A DNA stretch of 64,000 nucleotides from JANWHQ01 sp963775275 (GCA_963775275.1 CAVZII010000005.1:3720001-3784000), one strand, 5' to 3'; shown: positions 1 to 8,076, counted from the first letter of the stretch. Made by a program: numbers and translations. The notes: generated by a model not told the origin, from the letters alone.

Positions 1-51
1 CGCACGATGGACCACACCCTGGCGGACGTGGTCTACGACTACCAGATCTGA
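1..51 (+). CDS. C-terminal end of an unidentified protein (partial)
   Basis: An open frame runs in from the left edge and ends at TGA at positions 49-51. Only 16 residues are visible, ending in VVYDYQI. This is too short to assign a family. It is followed by a palindromic repeat rather than by another gene on the same strand, so it is probably the last gene of its unit. Confidence 0.5.
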   Translation, partial: RTMDHTLADVVYDYQI

Positions 52-68
52 CGGGCGCCGTGGGCGGC

Positions 69-129
69 CCCTCACCCTCCCAGCCCTGACGGGCTGGGCC
101 CCTCCCTCTCCCCGCAAGCGGGGCGAGGG
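69..129 (+). repeat. Composite two-hairpin palindromic repeat (copy A)
   Basis: A CCCCTCACC-like lead is followed by a perfect 8-bp hairpin (79-86 with 91-98, four-base loop) and then a second hairpin (104-129, core 110-115 with 118-123). The same order of motifs recurs at 4385-4440, 4511-4572, 8019-8076 and 8096-8153, with different stem sequences. It resembles REP-type intergenic elements. It could also act as a bidirectional transcription stop. Confidence 0.6.
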
Positions 130-202
130 CATCCGGTTCCTACTTCCGCTCAGGGCGTTAGGAGGCCATAACCCCCGCCAGACGCAACCCCCGGAGACGA
201 TC

Positions 203-424
203 GTGGACGACAAGGACGTCAAGCGCATCGAGGCGCACCTGCAGCGCACCTTCGGGAACAAGGCCCTGAAGCTGAAGGCGCGCCCCAAGCAGAAGGATTT
301 CGCCGAGGTCTTCATCGGCCAGGGCGAGGACGCCGAGTTCATCGGCATCGTCTACCAGGACGAGGACGAGGACGGCTCGTTCATGTTCGAGATGGCCATC
401 CTGTCGGAGGACCTGGAGGCCTAG
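203..424 (+). CDS. DUF3126 family protein
   Basis: This 73-residue, strongly acidic protein is recognisable as the small alphaproteobacterial DUF3126 family, whose function is unknown. The start is a GTG preceded by GGAG about 7 nt upstream; no ATG gives a better start. Characteristic features are the N-terminal KDVKRIEAHLQRTFGN segment, a central VFIGQGEDAEFIGIVYQDEDE stretch and a C-terminal FEMAILSEDL. The length matches the family. It appears to be transcribed alone, since the next gene is convergent. It has no signal peptide or membrane segment, so it is presumably cytoplasmic. Confidence 0.85.
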   Translation: MDDKDVKRIEAHLQRTFGNKALKLKARPKQKDFAEVFIGQGEDAEFIGIVYQDEDEDGSFMFEMAILSEDLEA

Positions 425-481
425 CCTCGTCTGCGGCGGCCCCGGCGCAATCGAGCCCACAGGACATCGAGCTTCGCTTTC

Positions 482-571
482 GTGTGGTTCGTGTGGTTCG
501 TGGACTCCCACGCGGACAGCGCGCCCGGCCGCGGCCCTGAAAGGCGAATCCACGAACCACACGAACCACAC
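482..571. repeat. Perfect 23-bp inverted repeat with 44-nt loop
   Basis: Positions 482-504 and 549-571 are exact reverse complements. Each arm contains a tandem direct repeat of GTGTGGTTC, which makes this an unusual internally periodic arm. It lies between the convergent DUF3126 and flavin monooxygenase genes, so it may serve as a terminator or be a dispersed REP-like element. Confidence 0.75.
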
Positions 572-624
572 CAACGGCGGCGGTGCGTCCGCAGACTTGC
601 CGGCGCGTCCTTGAAAACGCCTGG

Positions 625-644
625 ATCCCCGCTCTCGCGGGGAT
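625..644. repeat. Perfect 8-bp hairpin, REP-like
   Basis: ATCCCCGC at 625-632 pairs with GCGGGGAT at 637-644 across a four-base loop. The surrounding context (CTGGATCCCCGC...GCGGGGATGA) resembles a dispersed palindrome common in proteobacterial genomes. There is no T-tract after it, so it is listed as a repeat rather than a terminator. It lies just past the end of the flavin monooxygenase gene. Confidence 0.55.
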
Positions 645-692
645 GAGCGGCCAGGGGGCATGGTCCAATCCAGGTGGGGGATGCTCGAGCGC

Positions 693-2276
693 TCAATGGG
701 CCGTAACGGCGTTCATGACGCGGGCGAGCTCGGCCTTCGGGTCGGCCGGCGCGGACCGTGCGCGCCAGGCGACGAAGCCGTCCGGGCGGACGAGCGACGC
801 GCCCGAAGGATCCAGGCCATAGGCCTCGGCGAAGCCGGGATGGTCGACCATCACGTGCTTGGCCGTGACTGCGTCACAGGCGCCGCGCCAAGCCGCGCCA
901 TCCGGACCGGTCAGCAGGACGAAGCCTTCGCCGACAAGGTCGTGGACGGAGCATCGGGCCCCGTTTTGCTCGATCCACAGGTGCGGCGCGCGCGAGCCGG
1001 GCCGGCCGAAGGAGCCGCGCGGGTCCTCGTGGCCCTCGGGCGCGCCGGGCTCGGTCACGATGGCGTTGGAAGCGTAGAGATAGCCGAGCTCGATCTCGAA
1101 GTCGTCGACGGGCGCCGGCGCGTCCCTGGCCCCGAGGTAGGCGGCGGTGCGGGTGACGTAGCGGGCGTAGGCCTGGTCGACGGTGAAGCGGCCCACCGGG
1201 CGGCGTTCGGCGTCATAGCTGTCGAGCAGGCGCGGGCCGGCCTCGCCCTCGAGCACCATGGCGAGCTTCCAGGCGAGGTTGTGTGCGTCGTGGATGCCGG
1301 TGTTTCCGCCGAACCCGCCGTTGGGCGGCATCAGGTGGGCCGTGTCGCCGGCGAGGAAGATGCGCCCGTCCTGGAAGCGGCCGGCCACGTCGGAGGTGGC
1401 GCGCCAGCGCGCGACGCCCTCGATCTCGACCTCGAGGTCCGGATCGCCCGCCGCCGCGCGGACGAGCTCGACCAGGCGCCCGGGCGAGACGTCGGCGGCC
1501 GCGTTGGCCGCCGCCTCGGGATCGGCGGCCGGATCGCCGACGGTGTTGACCACCAGGAAGCCCCGCCGGGAGGTCTTCTCCAGCCGGAAGAACCCGCCGA
1601 GGACGGGGTTGTTGACGTAGATGATCGAGAGGTTCCGCCCGACGAGAAAGGGCGCGAGGTCGGCCTTCAGATAGATGGTGATCGAATTGGAGAAGACGCC
1701 GCGTCCCTCCATGGCGATGCCGAGCTGGTCGCGGATGCGGCTGTGCGCCCCTTCGCAGGCGACGAGGTAGCGGCCGCGAAGCGCGCGCTCCTCGCCGGTC
1801 TCGACATTGCGGACCGTCACCGTCACGCCATCGGCGTCCTGGTCGGCGCGGATCACCTCATGGCCGGCGAGGACGCGGGCCCCGACCTCCTCGGCGCGGC
1901 GGCGCAGGATCGGCTCGAGCCCCGGCTGGCTGACGAACCAGCGCCGGCAGGGGCTGAGCGCCTCCACGCCCTCGTTCAGGCTGGGGATGAAGGCGGCGAT
2001 CTGGCGCCCCGCCAGGGACTCCACGCCCACGATCGCGCCGTCGGGCTCGAACTCGGCCTGCGACTGGCGGCGCACCTCGTCCTCGATGCCCGCCTGGCGG
2101 AAGAGCTCGAAGGTGCGCATGTGGAAGAAGGCGGCGCGGGGCAGGGTGGAGGGCGCGGTCATCCGCTCGATGGCGAGGGTCGGGACGCCGCGCTGGGCCA
2201 GGAACATGGCGGTGGACAGCCCCACCAGCCCGCCGCCCGCGATCAGGACGGGCGCGTCCTCCTGCCGCTCAGCCAT
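693..2276 (-). CDS. FAD-dependent aromatic-ring monooxygenase (PheA/TfdB/MhpA-like)
   Basis: This 527-residue flavoprotein belongs to the class A (PHBH-fold) monooxygenases that hydroxylate aromatic or polyketide substrates using NAD(P)H and O2. The N-terminal dinucleotide fold reads VLIAGGGLVGLS (about residues 10-21), and the second FAD motif is FLAGDTAHLMPPNGGFGGNTGIHDA in the middle of the protein. It continues to LAWKLAMVLEG and the conserved YDAERRPVG. The C-terminal thioredoxin-like region is typical of the PheA/TfdB branch. ATG start with GGAG 8 nt upstream. Its substrate cannot be told from the sequence. It is separated by 75 nt from the OPT transporter upstream on the same strand, so the two may be co-transcribed. 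Confidence 0.85.
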   Translation of the reverse strand: MAERQEDAPVLIAGGGLVGLSTAMFLAQRGVPTLAIERMTAPSTLPRAAFFHMRTFELFRQAGIEDEVRRQSQAEFEPDGAIVGVESLAGRQIAAFIPSLNEGVEALSPCRRWFVSQPGLEPILRRRAEEVGARVLAGHEVIRADQDADGVTVTVRNVETGEERALRGRYLVACEGAHSRIRDQLGIAMEGRGVFSNSITIYLKADLAPFLVGRNLSIIYVNNPVLGGFFRLEKTSRRGFLVVNTVGDPAADPEAAANAAADVSPGRLVELVRAAAGDPDLEVEIEGVARWRATSDVAGRFQDGRIFLAGDTAHLMPPNGGFGGNTGIHDAHNLAWKLAMVLEGEAGPRLLDSYDAERRPVGRFTVDQAYARYVTRTAAYLGARDAPAPVDDFEIELGYLYASNAIVTEPGAPEGHEDPRGSFGRPGSRAPHLWIEQNGARCSVHDLVGEGFVLLTGPDGAAWRGACDAVTAKHVMVDHPGFAEAYGLDPSGASLVRPDGFVAWRARSAPADPKAELARVMNAVTAH

Positions 2277-2351
2277 GGCGCGTGCTCCCCTCTGCCTATT
2301 TTGCAGGCAGCCTAGCCGCGCCGGGCGGGGAACTGCAACAGCGTTAGTTAC

Positions 2352-4394
2352 TTAACGTGCGGTCTTTGTCAGCCGGCTGGTCCAGCGGTAGAGCCAGGCG
2401 ACGACGGCCGCGAAGGCGACGAGGCTCAGCACGGTCGCCGCGGGCTGGAAGGCGTCGCCGACGAGGGCCAGCGGGAACGACTTGCGGGTGAAGACCACGA
2501 GCCCGGCGAGCACCACGCCCATCAGGCTCTCGCCGACGATGAAGCCGGAGGCGAGCAGGACGCCGAGCCGCTTGATCGTTTCACCGTCCGGCCGGCGGTT
2601 CGCCCTCTTGTCGAAGGCCCAGCCGATGACCGCGCCGACGACGATCATCAGCGTGACCTGCATGGGCAGATAGATGCCGAGGCCCACCGCAAGCGGCGCA
2701 AGCCGCGGCAGCCTGGCGCGGCCGAGAGCTTCGTCCAGCGCGATGACCACGGCGCCGAGGCCGGCGCCGACGCCGATCAGGCCCCAGTCGAGCTGGCCCT
2801 GGAGGACGCCCTGGGCGAGGGCGGAGATCAGCGAGGCCTGGGGGGCGGGCAGGGCGCGGGCCGGATCGACGCCGGCGGCGCCGGCGAAGCCGTAGGCGCG
2901 GTTCAGCAGATCGATCACCGGCGGGATGATCGCCGCGCCGACGATGACGCCGATGACGAGCGCCGTCTGCTGCTTCCAGGGCGTGGCGTCGACCAGCTGG
3001 CCGGTCTTGAGGTCCTGCAGGTTGTTGTTGGCGATGGTGGCGACGGCGAAGACCACCGAGGTGACGAAGAGGGCGAAGGCGGTCAGGGCCTGGCCGGCCG
3101 CGGGCCCGGCCGCCGCCTTGACGCCGACGGCGAGCAGGAGCGCCGCGCCGATCACGGCCAGGATGCCGACGCCGGAAAGGGGGCTGTTGGAGGATCCGAT
3201 CAGCCCGGCCATGTAGCCGCAGACGGCCGAGACGAAGAAGCCCATCAGGACCACATAGATCAGCCCTCCGACGACCAGCGGCACGAGCTGGCCGCCGAGG
3301 CCCCCCTTCAGGGCGAAGTCGGCCAGGAGCCAGGCGATGGGGACCAGGCAGGCGACGCTGACGATGGCGACGAGGCCGATGGGAATGTCCTGCTCGGTGC
3401 GGGGCAGGGCGCCTGCGCCGCCGGCCTTGCGCGCCCGGGAGGCGGCCATGGCCGAGCGCAGGCCGTTGATGACCGGCCCCATGAGCTTGACCAGGGTCCA
3501 GATGGCGGCGACGCCGATCGTGCCGGCGCCGATGAAGCGCACGTCGTGGCTCCAGGCGCCCAGCGCCACGTCGGCGGCGGGCCCCGCGGCGGGGTGCATG
3601 GCGGTCAGGATCGGCACGGCGCCGGCCCAGGCGATCAGCAGGCCGACGAGCATGGCCACGCCGACCCACAGGCCGACCAGATGGCCGACGCCGAGCAGGG
3701 CCAGCGACAGGCCGAGGTCGAAGCCGGTGGCCGAGGCGCCGACCCGGAAGTAGCTCACCACGTCCGAGACGAAGACCTTGGTGGCGACCACCACGGCGAA
3801 GGCGGCCGAGACCAGGGAGCCCCAGAGCACGGCCAGCACGCCGGCCTTGCCCTCGGCGGCGGCCTCGGGGCTCGAAGCCTCGTGGCTGGAGCCCACCTTC
3901 AGCACCTCGGCGCAGGCGACGCCTTCGGGATAGGGCAGGTCCGAATGGGTGACGAGCGCGCGCCGCAGCGGGATCGAATACATCACCCCCAGGATCCCGC
4001 CGAGGACGCAGACCCCGAACGAGGCCCAGAACGGGAAGCCCGTCCACCAGCCGATCATCACCAGGCCCGGCAGGACGAAGATGATCGCCGAGAGCGTCCC
4101 GGCCGCCGAGGCGACGGTCTGGACGATGTTGTTCTCCTGGATCGTCGCGCCCTTCACCTGGCGCAGCACGGCCATGGAGATGACGGTGGCGGGGATGGAG
4201 GTGGCGAAGGTCAGGCCGGCCTTCAGCCCGAAGTAGACGTTGGCCGCGGTGAAGACGAGGCAGATCAGCCCGCCGATGACCAGGCCGCGGGCGGTGAACT
4301 CGGTGCGCGGGGCGGCGGCCGGAGCGACGGATGTGGACAGCGGCGGCTCCCCTTCGCGGTCAGGAGTCGGACCGTAGCCGAAGTCCTCTCCCAT
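2352..4394 (-). CDS. OPT family oligopeptide transporter
   Basis: A 680-residue polytopic membrane protein of the OPT family, which imports small peptides or metal chelates driven by protons. The first helix region (RGLVIGGLICLVFTAANVYFGLKAG) and the following TFATSIPATVISMAVLR are the family hallmark. More than a dozen hydrophobic segments follow. The only nearby in-frame ATG (4392-4394) lies inside a palindromic repeat (4385-4403) and has no good ribosome site, so the first 20 or so residues (MGEDFGYGPTPDREGE) may be repeat-derived or the true start may differ. The hydrophobic core beginning near residue 35 is secure. Confidence 0.88.
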   Translation of the reverse strand: MGEDFGYGPTPDREGEPPLSTSVAPAAAPRTEFTARGLVIGGLICLVFTAANVYFGLKAGLTFATSIPATVISMAVLRQVKGATIQENNIVQTVASAAGTLSAIIFVLPGLVMIGWWTGFPFWASFGVCVLGGILGVMYSIPLRRALVTHSDLPYPEGVACAEVLKVGSSHEASSPEAAAEGKAGVLAVLWGSLVSAAFAVVVATKVFVSDVVSYFRVGASATGFDLGLSLALLGVGHLVGLWVGVAMLVGLLIAWAGAVPILTAMHPAAGPAADVALGAWSHDVRFIGAGTIGVAAIWTLVKLMGPVINGLRSAMAASRARKAGGAGALPRTEQDIPIGLVAIVSVACLVPIAWLLADFALKGGLGGQLVPLVVGGLIYVVLMGFFVSAVCGYMAGLIGSSNSPLSGVGILAVIGAALLLAVGVKAAAGPAAGQALTAFALFVTSVVFAVATIANNNLQDLKTGQLVDATPWKQQTALVIGVIVGAAIIPPVIDLLNRAYGFAGAAGVDPARALPAPQASLISALAQGVLQGQLDWGLIGVGAGLGAVVIALDEALGRARLPRLAPLAVGLGIYLPMQVTLMIVVGAVIGWAFDKRANRRPDGETIKRLGVLLASGFIVGESLMGVVLAGLVVFTRKSFPLALVGDAFQPAATVLSLVAFAAVVAWLYRWTSRLTKTAR

Positions 4395-4440
4395 AGGGAG
4401 AGGAAGGGGCCCGTTGCGAAGCAGTGGGAAGGTGAGGGGA
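4385..4440 (-). repeat. Composite palindromic repeat (copy B)
   Basis: An 8-bp perfect arm pair (4385-4392 with 4396-4403, loop ATA) is followed by GGGGCCC, a second imperfect hairpin (about 4410-4431) and GGTGAGGGG. Relative to copy A this is the reverse orientation. It overlaps the start codon of the OPT transporter gene. Confidence 0.65.
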
Positions 4441-4510
4441 TGAGGCCTTACCGTCAGGGGCGGCCGGCGCCGCCGGATTGGCGGGACCGGATCGATCCTG
4501 GCGCAGCGAA

Positions 4511-4572
4511 CCCCCTCACCTTCCCGTCCTCCTCGCGGAGGCCGGGCCCCTTCCTCTCCCCATGGGAGAGGA
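4511..4572 (+). repeat. Composite palindromic repeat (copy C)
   Basis: CCCCCTCACC lead, first hairpin, GGGCCCC, then CCTCTCCC (4553-4560) with GGGAGAGG just downstream. It faces copy B, so the pair forms a large inverted arrangement in the OPT-PhoH gap. It ends 6 nt before the phoH stop codon. Confidence 0.65.
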
Positions 4573-4577
4573 AATTC

Positions 4578-5336
4578 TCAGAGCACGCCCAGCATGCTGG
4601 CGACGAGGGGGTGGCGGACGATGTCGGCCTCGTCCAGGCGGACCACGGCGATCTCGTCCACGGCCTCGAGCCGCGCGGCGGCGTCGCCGAGGCCCGAGAG
4701 CGCCGGCAACAGGTCGGACTGCTGGGGATCGCCGGTGACCACCATGGTCGAATGCCAGCCCAGGCGCGTCAGCAGCATCTTGAGCTGGACGTAGGTGCAG
4801 TTCTGGGCCTCGTCGATGACCACGAAGGCGTTGTTCAGCGTGCGGCCGCGCATGTAGCCCACCGGCGCGATCTCGATGGCGCCCTCGGCGATCAGGGCGC
4901 GCACGCGCTTCATCGAGAGGCGGTCGGACAGGGCGTCGTAGAGGGGCCGCAGGTAGGGCGCGAGCTTGTCCTCGACGTCGCCGGGCAGGAAGCCGATGGA
5001 CTCGCCGGCCTCCACCGCGGGGCGCGAGAGCACGATCTTGGCGACCTTGCCCTCCTCGAGCGCCTGCACGGCCTTGGAGATGGCGAGGTAGGTCTTGCCC
5101 GTGCCGGCCGGCCCGAGCGCCACCACGAGGCTGCGCTGGTCGATGGCCTCCAACAGGCGCGCCTGGCCCAGGGACTTGGGCCGGATGGTCTTGACGTAGC
5201 CCTGCTCGCGGGTGGTCTCAGCGCGTCCGAGCGGCGACCAGTCCCGATCCACCGGCAGGCGGCGGATCTTGTCATCGTAGGGACCGGAGTGGTGCTCGCC
5301 GTCTCGCGGCAGTCGCCGCAGCGCGCGCTTGGTCAT
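4578..5336 (-). CDS. PhoH family ATPase (stand-alone, short form)
   Basis: A 252-residue P-loop ATPase of the PhoH family, related to the helicase-like domain of superfamily 1 and implicated in RNA metabolism in other bacteria. The Walker A motif is GPAGTGKT (residues 75-82) and the Walker B region is FVVIDEAQN. The sensor-like segment TGDPQQSDL follows. The reading frame is open further upstream, but the ATG at 5336 has a strong GGAGG site just before it and gives the usual family start. It lacks the N-terminal KH domain of the ybeY-linked PhoH proteins. A hairpin plus T-tract sits in its own 5' leader (5354-5389). Confidence 0.9.
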   Translation of the reverse strand: MTKRALRRLPRDGEHHSGPYDDKIRRLPVDRDWSPLGRAETTREQGYVKTIRPKSLGQARLLEAIDQRSLVVALGPAGTGKTYLAISKAVQALEEGKVAKIVLSRPAVEAGESIGFLPGDVEDKLAPYLRPLYDALSDRLSMKRVRALIAEGAIEIAPVGYMRGRTLNNAFVVIDEAQNCTYVQLKMLLTRLGWHSTMVVTGDPQQSDLLPALSGLGDAAARLEAVDEIAVVRLDEADIVRHPLVASMLGVL

Positions 5337-5353
5337 CGAGGCCTCCGTGCTGG

Positions 5354-5389
5354 AAAAAGAAAAGGGCGAGCCCGGTGGGGTCCGCCCTT
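5354..5389 (-). terminator. Rho-independent-terminator-like hairpin in the phoH leader
   Basis: On the minus strand AAGGGCG (5389-5383) pairs with CGCCCTT (5368-5362) and is followed by TTTTCTTTTT. It lies only about 18 nt upstream of the phoH start codon. No gene on the minus strand is visible between it and the divergent gene at 5631, so it could be an attenuator of phoH or the end of a small transcript. The rest of 5390-5630 holds only the divergent promoter region; no further gene is seen. Confidence 0.5.
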
Positions 5390-5630
5390 GCGTGGGTTGG
5401 GGATGGAGAGGGAGCGCCGGCGCCGGGCGCTCGGGCCCTGCTCTAGGCTTCGACGAAGGCGGGCCAAATCCCCGCCTAGACACCGGACGCGGCACCCTGG
5501 TCTCCGCTCTGGAGGTCGCGCCGGAACATGCCCGGCGCGGGTGCGAGACTGGGAAGGCTCCCCGAATCGCCCAACCAGGATGATCTTATCCGCCTTTCCA
5601 GCGGGTTAAACGCCAAGTCACCGAAGCTTC

Positions 5631-6173
5631 ATGAGCGCATCCATGCCGGAATATACTTTGGACGGAAAGACTCCACGATCCGCGGGCGATGGGGAATATT
5701 GGGTAGCGCCGACAGCCTGCGTGATCGGCGACGTCGTGCTCCAGAAGAACGCCAGCGTCTGGTTCGGCGCGGTGCTGCGCGGGGACAACGAAACCATCAC
5801 CATCGGCGAGAACAGCAATGTCCAGGACGCCAGCGTCCTGCACACCGACATGGGCTTTCCTCTGAGCGTCGGCGCGAATGTGACCATCGGTCACATGGCG
5901 ATGATCCACGGCGCGACGGTCGGGGATCAGAGCCTGATCGGGATCGGGGCGATCCTGCTGAACGGCGCCCGGATCGGACGCAACTGCATCATCGGCGCGG
6001 GCGCCCTGGTCACGGAGGGCAAGACGATTCCCGACGGCTCGCTGGCGGTGGGCGCGCCGGCGCGGGTGATCCGCCAGGTGAGCGAGGAGGAAGTGCGCAT
6101 GCTCGCCGCCTCGGCCGCCCACTATGTGCAGAACTGGAAGCGCTATGCGGCGAGGATGAAGCCGGCCCGGTGA
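5631..6173 (+). CDS. Gamma-carbonic-anhydrase-like hexapeptide-repeat protein
   Basis: A 180-residue left-handed beta-helix protein of the YrdA/PaaY/gamma-carbonic anhydrase group. Hexapeptide turns run from about residue 25 to 140 (IGDVVLQKNASVWFGAVLRG, VTIGHMAMIHGATVGDQ, IGAGALVTEG). The three zinc-ligand histidines are in place: one in VLHTD and two in GHMAMIH, five residues apart. A C-terminal helix follows. Family members are zinc enzymes acting on CO2/bicarbonate or on thioesters; the actual substrate is not deducible here. Two in-frame ATGs lie close together; the first is taken. It is divergent from phoH. Confidence 0.87.
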   Translation: MSASMPEYTLDGKTPRSAGDGEYWVAPTACVIGDVVLQKNASVWFGAVLRGDNETITIGENSNVQDASVLHTDMGFPLSVGANVTIGHMAMIHGATVGDQSLIGIGAILLNGARIGRNCIIGAGALVTEGKTIPDGSLAVGAPARVIRQVSEEEVRMLAASAAHYVQNWKRYAARMKPAR

Positions 6174-6279
6174 CGCGCCCCTGAAGCCGCCCTGGTCCGG
6201 ACGGGCGCCCCGCTGGCCGATCCCTGGGCGCAAGCCACGACGGGAGCAGGGGCGGGGACGGCGACCGACGGCCTGTGGC

Positions 6280-6825
6280 TCAGGCGATCAGGCGTCCGTC
6301 GACCGCCGCCAGCCTCAGCCGCGGTGAGGCGTCGGCGCCGCTTTCGGACGTGAAGCGGATGAGGCCGAGCTCGATCACGGGCCGGCCGCGCAGCTCGGCC
6401 AGCGGCGAGAGCGGCTGGTAGAGGCCGATCACCCGGTCGACCGGCGCGGTCTCGGAGCGGAGCGGGGCGGTCATGATCTCGACCCGGGCGGTGCGGCCAT
6501 CGTCGGCGCGGGCCTCGGCGGCCATGATCACCGGCTCGCAGGAGCGTCGCGAGCCCTCGATGGCCGCGGAGAGCCTTGGCCGGTCGGACGGCGCCCACAG
6601 GCTGAGGAAGTCGGCGCCGCGCAGGTCACGCTGGTGCAGGTCGGTGATCAGCCCGCCGGCGAGGCGGAACAGATGCTGGCCCGGTCCGGCGCGTCCCAGG
6701 ATGAACAGCTGCGCCAGCACCTCGGTCAGGTCGGAAGGATCGACCGAGGACCTGAGCGGGCTCAGCCGTCCGGCTTTGCGCACACGCCAATAGTCTATCA
6801 ACCGTTCCGTACTTGAATGGGACAT
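6280..6825 (-). CDS. PAS_5-type PAS domain protein
   Basis: A 181-residue soluble protein beginning LIDYWRVRKAGRLSPLRSSVDPSDL, which fits the alphaproteobacterial PAS_5 (PF07310) family. The PAS core continues through LFRLAGGLITDLHQRDLRGADFLSLW and the C-terminal half holds VDRVIGLYQPLSPL. There is no output domain such as kinase, GGDEF or HTH. Related stand-alone PAS proteins in Caulobacter modulate stress and cell-cycle signalling; whether this one does so is inference. It is transcribed alone, convergent with the upstream gene. Confidence 0.72.
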   Translation of the reverse strand: MSHSSTERLIDYWRVRKAGRLSPLRSSVDPSDLTEVLAQLFILGRAGPGQHLFRLAGGLITDLHQRDLRGADFLSLWAPSDRPRLSAAIEGSRRSCEPVIMAAEARADDGRTARVEIMTAPLRSETAPVDRVIGLYQPLSPLAELRGRPVIELGLIRFTSESGADASPRLRLAAVDGRLIA

Positions 6826-7024
6826 CGATTCTCACGCCCCCAGGGGCGGCCCTTGGCGGCCGCAGGGGCGTCAGTGGAAGAGTCGTGCCAGGCCTGGCCG
6901 TCCTGAATTGGGACACCGGCCGCGGCGGAGGCCCGGTGCGCGGGCGTCCGTCGGTTGGGTGGTCGCGATGTCGGACGGCGAACCGGTTCCAGGTCGCCCG
7001 AGATCGCTGGATGAGGGCCTTGCG

Positions 7025-7852
7025 ATGGCGGCGTTACTGAAGCTCCCGGGCCTGGCGGTCGGCCTCTTCCTGATCAGCCTGTTCAGCGCCGGCGCGGCTG
7101 CGGCCGGGGCCTGCTGCACGCCCCCCCCGGCCTGCTGCAAGCCGCCCAGCCCGCCGACTCCGCCGAGCCAGCCGTGCTGCTCGAACATCAACATCCCCGG
7201 CGTCAACGTGAACGTGGGCGCCACGGTCGTGGTCAACGCCAACGCCCAGGCGATCGCCATCGGGGGCGCCTCGGCGCAGGGCTCTACGATCTTCTACGGC
7301 GGCGGCGGCTCGACCTGGTCGATGAGCGGGGGAAGCCCCGGCGTGATCCAGAACCTGCAGGTCGAGAGCCAGGCCAAGCCCAGGCGCGTCGCCTACGAGG
7401 CCACGCGGACGCGAATCAAGGTGGTGGTGATCCAGGCCGTCTGCATCGACGACAAGGAGGTGCCGCATCCCGCCTCGCAGGTGACGCCGGACAAGGAGAT
7501 CGACGAGCACTACGAGGGGGAGCTCTACCGATGCGTCGCCGGCACCCACATGCAGGTGACCATCGCGGACTATGACGGCCACGTGAGCTTCGACCACGGC
7601 AAGCTGATCACCTGCGCGAAGGGCGAGGCGCTCTACCGCAAGGCCACGGGCGAGATCATGTGCCGGACCCAGATCCCCCAGCGCGACTGCAACGAGCGCT
7701 CGCTGCTGCGCCGGTTCGGGGCGGGCATCAAGATCCTGAAGATCGTGACGGTGGAGCACTACACCGCCTATCGCGAGGAACGCTCGGAGTCGGCCCAGGT
7801 CTCGAGCTTCAGCATGACCACCGACGGCGGCGTCGGCGGGGTGGTGCACTAG
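7025..7852 (+). CDS. Secreted cysteine/proline-rich protein of unknown function
   Basis: The 275-residue product starts with a clear signal peptide (MAALLKLPGLAVGLFLISLFSAGAAAAG, cleavage around residue 25). It is followed by a low-complexity segment with cysteine pairs and prolines (CCTPPPACCKPP, then PCC). A glycine-rich stretch leads to a folded C-terminal half with scattered cysteines. The start at 7025 is chosen over the in-frame ATG at 6968 because it begins the signal peptide and has GAGGG upstream. No family was recognised. The stop codon TAG (7850-7852) lies inside the first four bases of a palindromic element, so the natural C-terminus may have been altered. Confidence 0.7.
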   Translation: MAALLKLPGLAVGLFLISLFSAGAAAAGACCTPPPACCKPPSPPTPPSQPCCSNINIPGVNVNVGATVVVNANAQAIAIGGASAQGSTIFYGGGGSTWSMSGGSPGVIQNLQVESQAKPRRVAYEATRTRIKVVVIQAVCIDDKEVPHPASQVTPDKEIDEHYEGELYRCVAGTHMQVTIADYDGHVSFDHGKLITCAKGEALYRKATGEIMCRTQIPQRDCNERSLLRRFGAGIKILKIVTVEHYTAYREERSESAQVSSFSMTTDGGVGGVVH

Positions 7853-7926
7853 TGTGGTGGATCAGAAGTTCGCATGATGATGGCGGCACCCTCGGCTGCG
7901 AACTTCTGATCCGTAAACCACACTAG
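7849..7926. mobile_element. CTAG-bounded palindromic element 1 (MITE-like)
   Basis: A 78-nt near-perfect inverted repeat. The left arm 7849-7874 begins CTAGTGTGGT and continues GGATCAGAAGTTCGCA. The right arm 7897-7926 is its complement with a 4-nt insertion. CTAG at both ends fits a TA target duplication within CTAG, as seen for IS630/Tc1-type elements (established for that family). No transposase is present. It overlaps the stop codon of the upstream gene. Confidence 0.65.
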
Positions 7927-7939
7927 AATCATAGACTTG

Positions 7940-8014
7940 CTAGTGTCCTTATCAATTCCGAAGTTCGCATCCGCCTTGCAAATGCGCTGGCGAACTTCGG
8001 AATCGGGACACTAG
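7940..8014. mobile_element. CTAG-bounded palindromic element 2 (MITE-like)
   Basis: A 75-nt inverted repeat starting CTAGTGTCC and ending GGGACACTAG. The inner arm ATTCCGAAGTTCG at 7955-7967 is complementary to 7991-8003. It shares the CTAGTGT ends and the GAAGTTCGCA inner motif with element 1, from which it is separated by 13 nt. The two are therefore related copies in tandem. Confidence 0.65.
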
Positions 8015-8018
8015 GATT

Positions 8019-8076
8019 TCCTTCTCCCACGGGAGAAGGAGTGGCCCGCTCGCGAAGCCGATGGGAGGATGAGGGG
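8019..8076 (-). repeat. Composite palindromic repeat (copy D)
   Basis: Begins with the perfect palindrome CCTTCTCCC-AC-GGGAGAAGG (about 8020-8039), then GGCCCGC, a second hairpin and GATGAGGGGG. Same orientation as copy B. It starts directly after the second CTAG element. Confidence 0.6.

Noticed and set aside
660..2315. Long open frame of 551 codons on the plus strand opposite the flavin monooxygenase
   Set aside because: High GC on the opposite strand produces such frames; its composition (Gly/Ala/Arg/Asp-rich, no motifs) is that of a shadow and the minus-strand gene has full motif support.
3546..5609. 687-codon plus-strand frame across the OPT-PhoH region
   Set aside because: It spans two well-supported minus-strand genes and a gap with palindromic repeats, and the translation has no family features.
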